Part shown: piece by piece, positions 1-9,810 of the stretch
How the letters are laid out: each line of letters starts with the position of its first letter
Position numbering within the stretch: position 1 is the first letter of the stretch
Assembly (NCBI RefSeq): GCF_000382425.1
Contig: NZ_KB908293.1
Span: forward strand, 186,001 to 250,000
Direction: 5' to 3'
Source of the DNA: Empedobacter brevis NBRC 14943 = ATCC 43319
GTDB taxonomy: Bacteria; Bacteroidota; Bacteroidia; Flavobacteriales; Weeksellaceae
DNA length: 64,000 bases
Program-made: the position numbers and the translations under genes
Notes under the pieces: generated by a model
Database searches by the model: none
What the model was told of the DNA's origin: nothing
The model's input: the letters and a program-made list of their open reading frames with translations, nothing else

Positions 1-48
1 GACATAAGAAGAAAAGACGATAAAACACAAGAACAAACTTTTTTTCAT
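1..48 (-). CDS. 5' end of a secreted protein, cut by window start
   Basis: A reading frame begins with ATG at 48-46 on the minus strand and runs off the window. The visible residues (MKKSLFLCFIVFSSYV) look like the start of a signal peptide: basic N-terminus, then a hydrophobic run. It lies 13 bases downstream of the next minus-strand gene, so the two may be co-transcribed. The function cannot be read from 16 residues. Confidence 0.5.
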   Translation of the reverse strand, partial: MKKSLFLCFIVFSSYV

Positions 49-61
49 AGATTAATTTTGG

Positions 62-838
62 TTATTTTTGGTTGAGCCAGTTCCATTTACCGTCTTTTCG
101 GTAAATAAAACCACCTTCTTTTGCATTATCCTGATGCACATAAATCGCATCATAGTCTAAAGTTACAATTTCATTTTTAGAAACACCATTTAAATTTCGT
201 TTTACTCCATCTTTATAATTCGAATAAAGAGGTGTTCCTTTTGGGATCATCATCAAGGTTCCGAAATCATAATTTGTAATTTTAAACGGATCTTTCGCTC
301 CTCCCAGACCATAAATCTGACTTCCTTTTTTCTGATTATTTACAATAAACAAACGGACATTTCCCTTTGTATCAATCATTCTGTATAGATAATCAACTAC
401 TCCATCACCAAAAAAATCACCTTTTATCGCAAAACATTTGTAAGCTGTCGCCAAATAGAATTCGTTAAAAGCAGGATGTGTAGAAATTTCTTTTTCGAAT
501 TGATTGATAAAATTTTGCTGCGTAATCAGATAACCGCTGAACGAGTACAAATCGTTTTGTAAAATAGAATCATTAATCCCTTCGTCAAGAACTAATTTTG
601 ATGAATTTACATCTAACTTCATCCAATTTCCATTTTTTGCTTTCCCATTATCTAAAATAGAAAAAGCTTCTCCTTTTTCTTTTATTTTTACAGGGTAGCC
701 ATACGGAATTTTTCCTACTCTTTTTCCGTTCGGACTTGTTCTAACGGTTAACCCTTCCGGAGCTATAACTTGATAAATTTCTTGCGAAAACACAACAGAA
801 CTCATCATTAAAATGAATCCAAAAAACATTTTTTTCAT
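62..838 (-). CDS. Secreted SH3-like domain protein
   Basis: The 258-residue product opens with a clear Sec signal peptide ending near residue 18 (VVFSQ). Residues about 25-65 resemble a bacterial SH3 (SH3b) domain: VRTSPNGKRVGKIPYG, then VKIKEKGE. The rest has no family I recognise, though residues around 135-165 suggest a beta-rich fold. SH3b domains usually bind peptidoglycan or peptides in the periplasm, so a cell-envelope role is likely but unproven. It is followed by another secreted-protein start and preceded by the crotonase gene, separated from it by a hairpin terminator. Confidence 0.75.
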   Translation of the reverse strand: MKKMFFGFILMMSSVVFSQEIYQVIAPEGLTVRTSPNGKRVGKIPYGYPVKIKEKGEAFSILDNGKAKNGNWMKLDVNSSKLVLDEGINDSILQNDLYSFSGYLITQQNFINQFEKEISTHPAFNEFYLATAYKCFAIKGDFFGDGVVDYLYRMIDTKGNVRLFIVNNQKKGSQIYGLGGAKDPFKITNYDFGTLMMIPKGTPLYSNYKDGVKRNLNGVSKNEIVTLDYDAIYVHQDNAKEGGFIYRKDGKWNWLNQK

Positions 839-848
839 ACTGTAAAAT

Positions 849-880
849 TAAAAAGCTTCAAGATATCCTGAAGCTTTTTA
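849..880 (-). terminator. Intrinsic terminator, bidirectional
   Basis: AAAAGCTTCA (851-860) pairs with TGAAGCTTTT (869-878) around an 8-base loop. A/T tracts on both sides give a T-run on the minus strand, where it would end the enoyl-CoA hydratase transcript. Confidence 0.65.
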
Positions 881-903
881 TAAACATTTATTTTTAAGAC
901 CAA

Positions 904-1680
904 TTACTTAAAGTTCGGTTTTCTTTTCTCCACAAAAGCAGTAGTTCCTTCTCTGAAATCTTCTTCATCGAATAAATTTCCAAAACTTTCAATTTCAATC
1001 TCAAAGCCATTGTCTCTGTCTGATGCATTAATCGCTTTGATTGCGTGACGAATTGCAACAGATGAATTTTTAGAAATTTTAGAAGCGATTTCTTTTGCCC
1101 GGTTAATCAATTCTGATTGCTCTACCACTTCATTTACCAAACCTATTTCATAAGCACGCTCTGCTGTAAACATATCTGCTGTCATAATTGCCTGCATCGC
1201 TCGACCTTTGCCTATCAATTTTGGTAAACGCTGCGTTCCTCCATATCCCGGGATCAATCCTAATGTAACTTCCGGCAAACCTAATTTAGCATTCGTAGAA
1301 GCAATACGGAAATGAGATGCCATTGCCAACTCTAATCCTCCTCCCAATGCAAAACCATTAATAGCCGCAATAACAGGTTTTTTGAAATCTTCAATTTTAT
1401 CAAAGACATTTTCTTGGCCTTTAGCAGCCAATTGTTCTCCCTGGCGGCCATCAAAGTCTGCAAATTCCTTGATATCTGCACCTGCAACAAAAGATTTTTC
1501 TCCGGCACCTGTTAAGATGACCACTCGAATATTCGAATCAAAATCAGCATCTGTTAAGAAGTTTGAAATGTCATCTAACAAATCTTTATTCAGGGCATTC
1601 AACGCTTGAGGACGGTTTAAAGTCACTAAAGCAATTTTATTTTCTACTTCAACAATAAGATTGTTATAATTATATTCCAT
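904..1680 (-). CDS. Enoyl-CoA hydratase/isomerase family protein (crotonase)
   Basis: The 258-residue protein is full length for the crotonase family, which hydrates or isomerises enoyl-CoA thioesters in fatty-acid or amino-acid catabolism. The CoA-binding/oxyanion region FVAGADIKEF lies near residues 64-73. The second oxyanion segment, NGFALGGGLELAMA, is near 108-121 and includes a glutamate at the usual first catalytic position. PEVTLGLIPGYGGTQRL (about 136-152) supplies the second conserved glutamate. Both acidic residues present suggests a true hydratase. The gene stands alone and is divergent from the LRR gene. Whether it is a crotonase or a paa-type hydratase cannot be decided from sequence alone. 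Confidence 0.9.
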   Translation of the reverse strand: MEYNYNNLIVEVENKIALVTLNRPQALNALNKDLLDDISNFLTDADFDSNIRVVILTGAGEKSFVAGADIKEFADFDGRQGEQLAAKGQENVFDKIEDFKKPVIAAINGFALGGGLELAMASHFRIASTNAKLGLPEVTLGLIPGYGGTQRLPKLIGKGRAMQAIMTADMFTAERAYEIGLVNEVVEQSELINRAKEIASKISKNSSVAIRHAIKAINASDRDNGFEIEIESFGNLFDEEDFREGTTAFVEKRKPNFK

Positions 1681-1768
1681 TTTGTTTGTGTTTTATTACT
1701 ACCCAAATTTACTAAATACTTTCAATTCTTTAAATTATATTTGTTCTATCAAGAACACAATATTACTT
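1681..1768. promoter_or_regulatory. Divergent promoter region
   Basis: The 88-base gap between the two divergent genes holds a Bacteroidota -7 box on each strand: TATATTTG at 1736-1743 (plus, towards the LRR gene) and TAAATTTG at 1711-1704 (minus, towards the crotonase). No good TTTG -33 box is placed 19 bases upstream of either, so both are only moderately supported. Confidence 0.45.
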
Positions 1769-3040
1769 ATGAAAAAAATTTTACTCGTTTTTACTCTATT
1801 TATTATTTCGAATGGTTTTGCGCAAATAGATTCACAAACAGATAAGGAAGCAATAAAAGAACTTTACAAAAAACTGGGTCGTTATGAGGAAGGCTATTTT
1901 AATTCACCTCTTAATCTTATTTATGGTATTACAACAGAAGAATTTGAAGGAGTAAACCGTGTAACAAAAATAAATCTACCTGAAAGTCATTCATTTACAA
2001 ATAACTTTAATTCATTTCTTTTATCCGGTGATATAGATTTGAGTATAGAATTAAACAAATTAGAAAAATTAAAAGAAGTATCATTGTCTAAAGATAGAAA
2101 AGTAAATTTGACTCAAAGATTGAATTACATTATAGATTTTGATAAATTATCTAATTTAGTTGATCTCGAAGTATTAAAATTTACGGATGCTACTAACAAT
2201 ACTAGTAAATACTTGTTATCTTTAATTACGAACAATATAAAGAATGCAGATAATTTGGTTCATTTGAAAGAATTAAGTTTGAGTCAGTTTAATTCGAGGT
2301 ATGGAGATCAGAAAATTGAGATTCCAAACTTTAAGTCCCTTAAAAAGTTGGAAATTTTCAATGGGTTTGTCTATTCAGATAAATTTATATTTAATTCTAA
2401 TATAGAGTCATTAAGACTGGATATTGCGGGAGATTATAGTCAAAATTATTTTGATAACTTAAAAAATTTAAAGTCGCTTTATCTTAAAGGTGATTATACT
2501 TATTTACCAAATTCTTTAGGAAACCTAACTTCATTAGAAAGTTTAAGTTTAAATAATAATATAATTCCAAAACTTCCGGCTACTATAACAAATCTTCAGA
2601 ATTTAAAATCAATATTTTATTCGAATTTTGTAAACGTATACCTAAACAATGAATTAGTAGATATAAAATCATTGAGAGAAATTGGGATGGGTAATAGTTA
2701 TTCTAACACAGCTGGCGCATCTCTCAGTATTTATAACAAAGAAATTATCAATAATCTTACCCAACTTGAAACTATTAAAATATTACTAACTACTGATCAT
2801 CAGTCCGATCTTTCTAGTTTTGACTTTGCTAAATTAAATAATCTAAAAAACTTAGAATACAATATTGATTGGTATAGTATTTATGATGAAAATGATTATC
2901 AAAATTATGTTCTTCCTAAAAATATTGACAAATTAATTAATCTGGAGCACCTATATTTAACAATTGGAAACGAACCTCAAGATATAAGTACGTTAAACAA
3001 ATTAAGGAATTTACAAGATCCATTTCTATTTATTCCATAA
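1769..3040 (+). pseudogene. LRR surface protein, N-terminal part (split by BREX island)
   Basis: This is the first 416 codons of a secreted leucine-rich-repeat protein. The start at 1769 is chosen because it begins a signal peptide (MKKILLVFTLFIISNGFAQ); the 29 codons upstream in frame look non-coding. Repeats of the LxxLxxLxL type run from about residue 120 to the end. The native frame is interrupted after the codons TTA CAA at 3011-3016, where the island begins, and the last eight codons come from the island. The matching 3' part is at 19600-20387, in the same frame across the shared core. The fragment lacks the type IX sorting tail, so it is unlikely to be surface-anchored even if translated. 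Confidence 0.85.
3009..3017 (+). repeat. attL core of the BREX island (ATTTACAAG)
   Basis: This 9-base sequence recurs at 19600-19608. In both places it is read in the same LRR reading frame (TTA CAA), which marks it as the crossover target. Confidence 0.8.
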
Positions 3041-3154
3041 ATTATTGATTCACTATTAAATAAGGCGTAACTATCTGAAAATTAATTATCTATAGAGAGT
3101 TATTTGTCATCAGTTATTAACATAAGTCATCATTATTTATCATATATCATCACA

Positions 3155-3184
3155 AGATGGGTTCCCCCTTTGGGTTCCCCTTTT
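3155..3184 (+). repeat. Island terminal repeat, left copy (double GGTTCCCC)
   Basis: GATGGGTTCCCC followed a few bases later by a second GGTTCCCC and a T-run. A near-identical direct copy lies at 19517-19545. The tandem octamer at both island ends fits integrase arm-type or accessory-protein binding sites. That role is an inference. Confidence 0.55.
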
Positions 3185-3211
3185 TTTTCTTTCATGATTT
3201 TGGAATTAAAA

Positions 3212-3233
3212 AAATTATCCGGTAGTATTGTTA
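3212..3233 (+). repeat. Second island end repeat, left copy
   Basis: A 22-base sequence ending GTATTGTTA matches 19104-19125 at 20 of 22 positions in direct orientation. It sits just before the integrase start and may be an arm-type integrase site or an autoregulatory operator. Confidence 0.5.
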
Positions 3234-3243
3234 GAAATGTTAT

Positions 3244-4698
3244 ATGATTACGTATTTATTAAAAAATAAGATTGAAGGAAAGGAAAGTAGTGTACAGGTT
3301 ATTATCGCAAATATCTTTAATGAAGATAAGCGTTTAAAAATTGGGTTGGGTATTTCTATAAGACCAGAAGAGTTTGGAGTTAAAGGCAAACTAGATCCAA
3401 AAACGAATAAATTAATAGGCAACTATGTTTATAATAGGGATTTCCTTAATAAATCTCGTAAACCTAATGCCTCTAAACTTAAGACTTGTATAGCAATATT
3501 TGAATCATGTGTACAAGAGTCAATTCTGTATTTTCAAAATTTGGGAAAATTACCATCTGCGGAAGACTTCAGAATCAAATTAGATGAATTAAGAGTCGGC
3601 AAAGGAATATTATCACCTACAAAATTTAAGAATCAAGAAGTAAAGGAGAAAATCAATAAGAATGTGGTTTCGGAGTTTATAGACTACTATATTAATGATT
3701 GTAAGTTTCAGTTTGATAATAATACGCCCATTGTTGGAATCGAGACTATTAAAAGTTATATCAAAACGTATAAGCATTGGTTAAACTATGAACAGTATAA
3801 AAAGAGGAAATTTATTTTTTCAGAACTAGATGAGGAGGTAATTGTGGAGTTTCAACACGTTACCAACAAGATCAAAACTGGTAGAATAAATCTTAAATCT
3901 AATAATCTTAAAAACAAAAAACCAACATTTAGCGAAGAGGGATACGCTAAACAATCTATTGATAATTTGTCTGATTCTTTTTTATCACTTGTTAATAAAG
4001 CTTCAGGTGAAGGTTTAAGAAATAATATCAATTTTAAATCTCCAAAGATTAAAATCAAAAACGCTGGTAAAAAGAAAAAGTTTTATATAAATGAGGATAT
4101 TTTAGTTAAAATTCTAGAGTACCAGCCAAAATCAAAATTATTGCAGAACGCAAAAGATTATATAATACTTGGAGCAACAACTGGGATGAGATATCAAAGT
4201 ATAAAGGAATTGAAAAATCATAAAATAACATTTATTAATATAGATGGTAAAGAATTGCCAATTGCTAGAAACATTGCGAGGAAAACTAACGATGATACAT
4301 TTTCACCAGTTTTTAAGCCAGCCATGGATATCTATTTAAGAAACGGTAATAGTTTTCCACATATCTATTCATTAGCATATATAAACGATGGAATTAGAAA
4401 GCTTTTGAAAGCTTTAAAAATTAAGGATAAATTCAACTTGGAGTATAATGTATTTGGTCTCCAAAAAGAAAGTACAGAAGAGTTGATTTCGGATTATATA
4501 AGTAGCCACGAAATGCGATCTACGTTTATTACAAACTTAGTAAATTATGGAGTAAACCATGATATAGTCAAAGCATTGACTCATGAACATGATACCGGAG
4601 ATGCATTTAGTCTTTATGTAAAAACAACATCACTCGATCAAGTCCGAAATTTCTACTATGCAACTAAAAATCTAAATTCAAAAATCTATAAGTATTAA
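3244..4698 (+). CDS. Tyrosine recombinase (integrase) of the BREX island
   Basis: The 484-residue protein has the size and order of Bacteroidota phage-type integrases: an N-terminal arm-binding region (1-100), a core-binding SAM-like domain (about 140-270) and a C-terminal catalytic domain. Catalytic signatures visible are the first arginine in GATTGMRYQSIKEL, the HxxR box in SSHEMRSTFI, and LTHEHDTGDAFSLYVK, containing the second histidine and the tyrosine nucleophile. It lies 226 bases inside the left core repeat and reads into the island, the usual place for the enzyme that inserts and excises it. A hairpin terminator follows. Confidence 0.9.
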   Translation: MITYLLKNKIEGKESSVQVIIANIFNEDKRLKIGLGISIRPEEFGVKGKLDPKTNKLIGNYVYNRDFLNKSRKPNASKLKTCIAIFESCVQESILYFQNLGKLPSAEDFRIKLDELRVGKGILSPTKFKNQEVKEKINKNVVSEFIDYYINDCKFQFDNNTPIVGIETIKSYIKTYKHWLNYEQYKKRKFIFSELDEEVIVEFQHVTNKIKTGRINLKSNNLKNKKPTFSEEGYAKQSIDNLSDSFLSLVNKASGEGLRNNINFKSPKIKIKNAGKKKKFYINEDILVKILEYQPKSKLLQNAKDYIILGATTGMRYQSIKELKNHKITFINIDGKELPIARNIARKTNDDTFSPVFKPAMDIYLRNGNSFPHIYSLAYINDGIRKLLKALKIKDKFNLEYNVFGLQKESTEELISDYISSHEMRSTFITNLVNYGVNHDIVKALTHEHDTGDAFSLYVKTTSLDQVRNFYYATKNLNSKIYKY

Positions 4699-4717
4699 TA
4701 TAGGAATGACTATATAT

Positions 4718-4753
4718 AAACCCACCTTCTGTAATTGGAATGTGGGTTTCTTT
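4718..4753 (+). terminator. Terminator after the island integrase
   Basis: AAACCCAC (4718-4725) pairs with GTGGGTTT (4742-4749), followed by a T-rich stretch. It separates the integrase transcript from the BREX operon. Confidence 0.75.
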
Positions 4754-4858
4754 ATTAAAGTATAATCAGCATATTTGAACTTATTAAATAATATAAATTT
4801 TGTTAAAAATTATCTCATATAATTCACTATTTTTACCTCGTTCGATTAAAAATTCTAA

Positions 4859-5077
4859 ATGAATAGGATCAAGGAAATTATAGATAAGAAAGGTATAAAA
4901 CAGACTTGGCTAGCAGACCAGTTAGGCAAAAGTTATAATATGGTTAATGGTTACGTAAGTAATCGTCACCAACCATCAATTGAAACTTTGTACAAGATTG
5001 CCAGTATTCTTTCGGTTGAAGTAGATGAGTTATTAGTAAGTGTTGAAGAATATAAATACAATAATGGGAAAGTATAG
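4859..5077 (+). CDS. XRE-family HTH regulator at head of BREX operon
   Basis: The 72-residue protein is a single Cro/C1-type helix-turn-helix domain: IKQTWLADQLGKSYNMVNGY is the two-helix core and PSIETLYKIASILSVEVDELL the fourth and fifth helices. Its 3' end overlaps the brxA start by 14 bases, so it is translated with the BREX genes. That position suggests it controls the operon, probably as an autorepressor that keeps BREX off just after transfer. The regulatory role is inferred from position and fold. Confidence 0.85.
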   Translation: MNRIKEIIDKKGIKQTWLADQLGKSYNMVNGYVSNRHQPSIETLYKIASILSVEVDELLVSVEEYKYNNGKV

Positions 5078-5639
5078 TAAAGACTACAAATTCTCGTTAA
5101 CCGCCGGAGCTTTATTGTTAGATGAAATGATTCTGGTTAATCAGTGGTTATTGGATAATGAAGTGTCTATTGATAAGTTCCAATTAGAGGTATTAGGTAA
5201 GGATCGATTAAAAACAAGTAAACGTGAATTTGCTGAGATCAAAATTAGAATAAATAGTTTATCAGAAGTAGAACGACTTTTTCTTTCAGAAACAACAATG
5301 GAAAATAAGAAATTAATTTGTTACCTTTCCTGCATTAGATCTTATCGAATATTCCGAGAATTTATTGATGATATTTTGATAGACAAATTATCGATTTTTG
5401 ATTTCAATGTTACAGATTACGATTACCAAAAATTTTTCAATGATAAAGCGGATCAAAATGCTAAAATTGAACAGTTAGCTCAATCTACTAAAGATAAAGT
5501 GAAACAAGTTACGTTTAGAATTTTGACACAAGCGGGATTATTAGATGATCAAAAAAACAGAACGATCATTAAACCATTTTTGGACTTTTCAATACAAGGT
5601 CTATTAAGTGCGGATGATTTAAAATACCTATTACAGTAA
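5064..5639 (+). CDS. brxA: BREX protein BrxA (DUF1819)
   Basis: This 191-residue protein is assigned to the BrxA family, the small all-helical DNA-binding component of BREX type 1, on size (about 200), position and its N-terminal KYSKDYKFSLTAGALLLDEM, typical of the family. The ATG at 5064 is preferred over the upstream in-frame start at 5040 because MGKYSKDY matches the expected N-terminus. It begins inside the XRE gene and ends one base before brxB. BrxA is needed for full phage exclusion in studied systems, but its biochemical job is not fully defined. Confidence 0.85.
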   Translation: MGKYSKDYKFSLTAGALLLDEMILVNQWLLDNEVSIDKFQLEVLGKDRLKTSKREFAEIKIRINSLSEVERLFLSETTMENKKLICYLSCIRSYRIFREFIDDILIDKLSIFDFNVTDYDYQKFFNDKADQNAKIEQLAQSTKDKVKQVTFRILTQAGLLDDQKNRTIIKPFLDFSIQGLLSADDLKYLLQ

Positions 5640-5640
5640 A

Positions 5641-6240
5641 ATGATAGACGAATTACAAATTAAACAAGATTTTGATACCATATTCAAAATAACTTCTTCT
5701 GAAGGGTTTCTTAAGATGGAAGCTCTTAATGGTGAAATACCTTTTTGGATCGCACCATACGAAGTAAAGTTACACAATGAGTACGAGAAGCAGATTGAAA
5801 ATCTGAGAAAGAAATTAAAGACTAACTCTATTCAAGCATTGGTAATAGATTTATTCCAATTAGCTTCAGAAATTATATTTGAAGATTTTACTGTGGAACA
5901 AATTGAGAAACTTGAAAAAAGAAAATCTAAAGAACAGTTTAAAAGAGCTTTACAGGCTACTTTAAACATACACGATATATTCATACCAAAAATAAAAGAA
6001 TGCCTAGAATCTAACGATTACAACCTTCTAATCTTAAAGAATGTTGGTAGTTTATATCCTTTCATGCGTTCACATACAATATTGAATAATTTGCAAAGTG
6101 CCATTAAAACCAAACCTGTTTTAATCTTTTATCCCGGAGCTTATACTGGGCAATCATTAAACTTATTTGGAGAACTAATCGACGACAATTATTATAGAGC
6201 AAACAACATACTTAAACATAAAAAATTCATTCATGAGTAA
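5641..6240 (+). CDS. brxB: BREX protein BrxB (DUF1788)
   Basis: The 199-residue protein is assigned to BrxB/DUF1788 by size, by the conserved C-terminal VLIFYPGAYTGQSLNLFGEL segment (about residues 160-180) and by its place between brxA and brxC. It overlaps brxC by 8 bases. BrxB is a core component of type 1 BREX without known catalytic residues and is thought to help assemble the complex with BrxC and PglZ. Confidence 0.88.
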   Translation: MIDELQIKQDFDTIFKITSSEGFLKMEALNGEIPFWIAPYEVKLHNEYEKQIENLRKKLKTNSIQALVIDLFQLASEIIFEDFTVEQIEKLEKRKSKEQFKRALQATLNIHDIFIPKIKECLESNDYNLLILKNVGSLYPFMRSHTILNNLQSAIKTKPVLIFYPGAYTGQSLNLFGELIDDNYYRANNILKHKKFIHE

Positions 6241-9200
6241 CTTTAAACAGCTTTTTAAAGATGATTACAGCAGACCAATAGAAACTGTTGTAAAAGCTGA
6301 CGACAAAGAACATATATATACAGAGGTAAAAGAATACGTTGTCACGAACGAAATCCAAAAACGTATTACCAACTTCTTCGAATCCTATAATGATCAAGCT
6401 ACAACAAATGGAGTTTGGATCAGTGGTTTCTTTGGTTCTGGTAAATCCCATTTGCTGAAAATTTTAAGTTATGTTCTGGAAAATAAAATTGAAAATGGTG
6501 AAGCACTTGGACAAATTTTCGCAAATAAAATTGTAGATGATCCTAAGTTAAAAGCTGATATTGAAACATCTTTATCTAAATATCAATCGGAGAGTATCCT
6601 TTTTAATATTGATCAACACGCACAGATTACATCTAAGAAAGATAATGATGCTATTCTTCAAGTGTTCTATAAAGTGTTTTATGATCACCAAGGCTTTTTT
6701 GGTTTTGCACCTCACGTTGCGGAGATGGAATCATTCTTAGTAGATGAGGGTGTCTATGAACAATTTAAGCTGGAGTTTGAAAATGAATTCGGTAAATCAT
6801 GGATTGATTCTAGAAATAAATATTCGCATCCTTTGGTGGAAGAAGCAATTGCTATTGCATGTGCGAAAGCATTTAACAAACCAGAAGATCAATTTGAAGG
6901 GTATTTAGATAAATTAGAAAACCAACTTAAATTTTCTATAGAAGATTTCGCAGATAGAGTACAGAAATACATCAACGAAAAAGGAAAAAACTTTAGATTA
7001 AATTTCTTTGTTGATGAGGTAGGGCAGTACATTGCAGATAATGTAAGTTTGATGTTAAATCTTCAAACGATTACAGAATCATTAGATACTAAATGTAATG
7101 GAAGATCTTGGGTTATCGTAACTTCTCAACAAGATTTAGAAGCCGTAATTGGAGATGAAACGATTAAACAAAATCAAGATTTCTCGAAGATCCAAGGTCG
7201 TTTCGCGATTAAAATTCCTTTAACCTCATCAAATGTTGATGAAGTAATTGAGAAGCGTTTATTAGAAAAAAGTGATACTGGAAAAGTACAACTATCAGAT
7301 TTCTATTCCAAAGAACATCAAAACTTAAAGACACTTTTGAGTTTTTCAGAACATGGTGTACAGTTCGTTGGATATGACGATTCCGAAGATTTTGTCAATA
7401 AATTTCCATTCGTTCCTTATCAATTCGATTTATTTCAACAATGTATCAAATTCTTATCAAAGCACAATGTTTTTCAAGGGCAAAATGCTTCAGTAGGTGA
7501 ACGTTCTATGCTAGGAGTTTTCCAAGAGGTATTAAAATATATTCTGGAATCTACATCAATTAATCATTTGGTTTCATTTGATCAATTATTTAATGGATTA
7601 GAGACAGCTTTAATATCAAATGCGTACAATTCTATTTTATTAGCCAATAATCAATTAAAGCATAATCCGCTTGCAATCCGCATATTGAAAGCTTTATTCT
7701 TAGTGAAATACTACGATAGTTTTAAGGTAACACTACGCGATGTAATGGTTTTACTTTTGGATGACGCTACAGTTGATTTGTCTAAATATACAACTGAGGT
7801 AGAACAAGCTTTAACGCTATTAGAAGAGCAATCATACATCCAACGCAAGGGTGATTTTTATGAGTATTTAACAGATGAAGAAAAGGATGTTGAGGAAGAA
7901 ATTAAGTCAACAGAATTAGATCCGTTAGCCATTGCTAAAAGTATTAATGAATATGTTTTTGATGGAATCATAAAAGATTCTAAATTGAAATATCATTTAA
8001 ATAAACAAGAGTTTGAATATTCTCGTTATGTGGATGGGGCGTTAATGAATAACAGAGAACGCGAAATTAAAATTCATATTATTTCACCAGATTTTACTCA
8101 ATACGACCAAGATAATTATTTTACGGGGAATACGGTTGCGGAGAATGGTTTACTATTTATCAAACTTCCAGAAGATAAACGATTGTTGAATGAGATTCGA
8201 ATGATTAATAAAACGGAATCTTATATTCGTAAAGCCAATACGAATGCGTCAAGTGAATCAGTCCGCCGAATTCTGATGGATAAAGGAAATCAATTAACAG
8301 AGCGTAAAGCTGGTGTTATTCGTTTATTAGAGCAATTAATCCCAAGATCTACATTTTATTTAAATGGACAAGCTTATTTTGGTTCAACCTCTAACGATCC
8401 AAAAACTAAAATACTTGACGCATTCCAAATCTTAGTGGAAGTTGCGTACTCTGATCTTAAATTAATTGGTACAGCTAATTATGATGAGAACCAATTAGCG
8501 GTAATCATGAACCGATCGTCAGTAGAATTATTTGGAGATGATGACACATCATTAAACGATGCCGAGAAACGTGTATTATTATATTTGGAACGTAGAAAGC
8601 AGGGACAAGAATTAACAACACTTACTAGCTTGCGTGATAAATTTCAGATGAAGCCTTATGGGTGGAAGCCTATGGCAACTTTCTGTATAGTTGCATCATT
8701 GTTTAAACGTGGGAAAATTGAAGCGAAGAAAGATTATACCATTTTAGATGATAAGGCATTCTTAAAAAGTTTAGATAACAATACTACTTGGAACTCAACG
8801 ACTGTAGAAATTCAAGTAGAAATTGATCCACGTAAACTAACGGAGTTAAAAACATTACATAACGATTTATTTAACGAATCTAATGTAGGTATTGATCCAC
8901 GTACCATTGCACAGAACTTCAAACAGAAATTAAGTGAAGAGTTGATTGCAGTAAAAGGTTATATTAACCAAACTTCAACCTATCCTTTCTTAAGTATTTT
9001 AAATTCTTTTAAGGATGATCTGGATAAAGTACATCAATACGATCAAAACAAACTATTTGAAGAGCTTAAAAACTACGAGGATAAACTGTTAGATTTTAAA
9101 GAAGATATTTATGATGCGATTCAAGAATTCATGTCTGGAGAGCAAAAGAATATTTTTGATAGTGTTCGACAATATTTAAACGGGAATACATCCAATTTTA

Positions 9201-9808
9201 AATTTGTTGACCAACAAAAGATTGATCGTTTAAAAGCATTTTATGAAGATCCTAATCCGTATGCACAAAACAAAATGCGTGATGCGAAAACTTTGATGGA
9301 GGAAATCCAGAAAGAAGTAATTGAGATCATCGATAAAGAACGTCAATTAACAATTCATGCTTACCAAGAAACGATGACTAATTTGGAGCAGGATTCTTAT
9401 TTTGCTCAATTGAAAGATAATCAAAAAGATTTGATTCTGATTGATTACCGTGATAAATTGAATGCGTTCTCCAAAGAACGTTATATCGAATCTTTACAAT
9501 TGGCTCGTAAAACATTGGAAGATCTATTTACACAATCGATGAATAAGATTGTTGATTTTATCGAAAAGAACAATCCACAACCATATCCGGAAGAATCAAC
9601 TATTTCTGATAATGGAAGTACTTCAACTCCAGTAGTAAATGAACCTGTTATAAAACCAAAAAGTTTTATCAATAAAACCGAAGTTTTAAAATTGGTGAAG
9701 TTTACTAAAGTTCGTTTAGAAAATTCGGATGATGTAGAAGCCTACATTGAAGCTTTAAAGAACAAAATGATTGAACAAATTAACCAAGACAAAAACATTA
9801 CATTATAG
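6233..9808 (+). CDS. brxC: BREX protein BrxC, P-loop ATPase
   Basis: The 1191-residue protein is the normal length for BrxC/PglY. The Walker A motif GFFGSGKSH is at residues 65-73 and a Walker B-type FFVDEVGQ segment lies near 257-265. The C-terminal third is rich in helical and coiled-coil sequence. BrxC is a large AAA+ ATPase required for both host methylation and phage exclusion. The ATG overlaps the brxB stop codon, and the pglX start follows the brxC stop by two bases, consistent with one polycistronic mRNA. Confidence 0.95.
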   Translation: MSNFKQLFKDDYSRPIETVVKADDKEHIYTEVKEYVVTNEIQKRITNFFESYNDQATTNGVWISGFFGSGKSHLLKILSYVLENKIENGEALGQIFANKIVDDPKLKADIETSLSKYQSESILFNIDQHAQITSKKDNDAILQVFYKVFYDHQGFFGFAPHVAEMESFLVDEGVYEQFKLEFENEFGKSWIDSRNKYSHPLVEEAIAIACAKAFNKPEDQFEGYLDKLENQLKFSIEDFADRVQKYINEKGKNFRLNFFVDEVGQYIADNVSLMLNLQTITESLDTKCNGRSWVIVTSQQDLEAVIGDETIKQNQDFSKIQGRFAIKIPLTSSNVDEVIEKRLLEKSDTGKVQLSDFYSKEHQNLKTLLSFSEHGVQFVGYDDSEDFVNKFPFVPYQFDLFQQCIKFLSKHNVFQGQNASVGERSMLGVFQEVLKYILESTSINHLVSFDQLFNGLETALISNAYNSILLANNQLKHNPLAIRILKALFLVKYYDSFKVTLRDVMVLLLDDATVDLSKYTTEVEQALTLLEEQSYIQRKGDFYEYLTDEEKDVEEEIKSTELDPLAIAKSINEYVFDGIIKDSKLKYHLNKQEFEYSRYVDGALMNNREREIKIHIISPDFTQYDQDNYFTGNTVAENGLLFIKLPEDKRLLNEIRMINKTESYIRKANTNASSESVRRILMDKGNQLTERKAGVIRLLEQLIPRSTFYLNGQAYFGSTSNDPKTKILDAFQILVEVAYSDLKLIGTANYDENQLAVIMNRSSVELFGDDDTSLNDAEKRVLLYLERRKQGQELTTLTSLRDKFQMKPYGWKPMATFCIVASLFKRGKIEAKKDYTILDDKAFLKSLDNNTTWNSTTVEIQVEIDPRKLTELKTLHNDLFNESNVGIDPRTIAQNFKQKLSEELIAVKGYINQTSTYPFLSILNSFKDDLDKVHQYDQNKLFEELKNYEDKLLDFKEDIYDAIQEFMSGEQKNIFDSVRQYLNGNTSNFKFVDQQKIDRLKAFYEDPNPYAQNKMRDAKTLMEEIQKEVIEIIDKERQLTIHAYQETMTNLEQDSYFAQLKDNQKDLILIDYRDKLNAFSKERYIESLQLARKTLEDLFTQSMNKIVDFIEKNNPQPYPEESTISDNGSTSTPVVNEPVIKPKSFINKTEVLKLVKFTKVRLENSDDVEAYIEALKNKMIEQINQDKNITL

Positions 9809-9810
9809 CC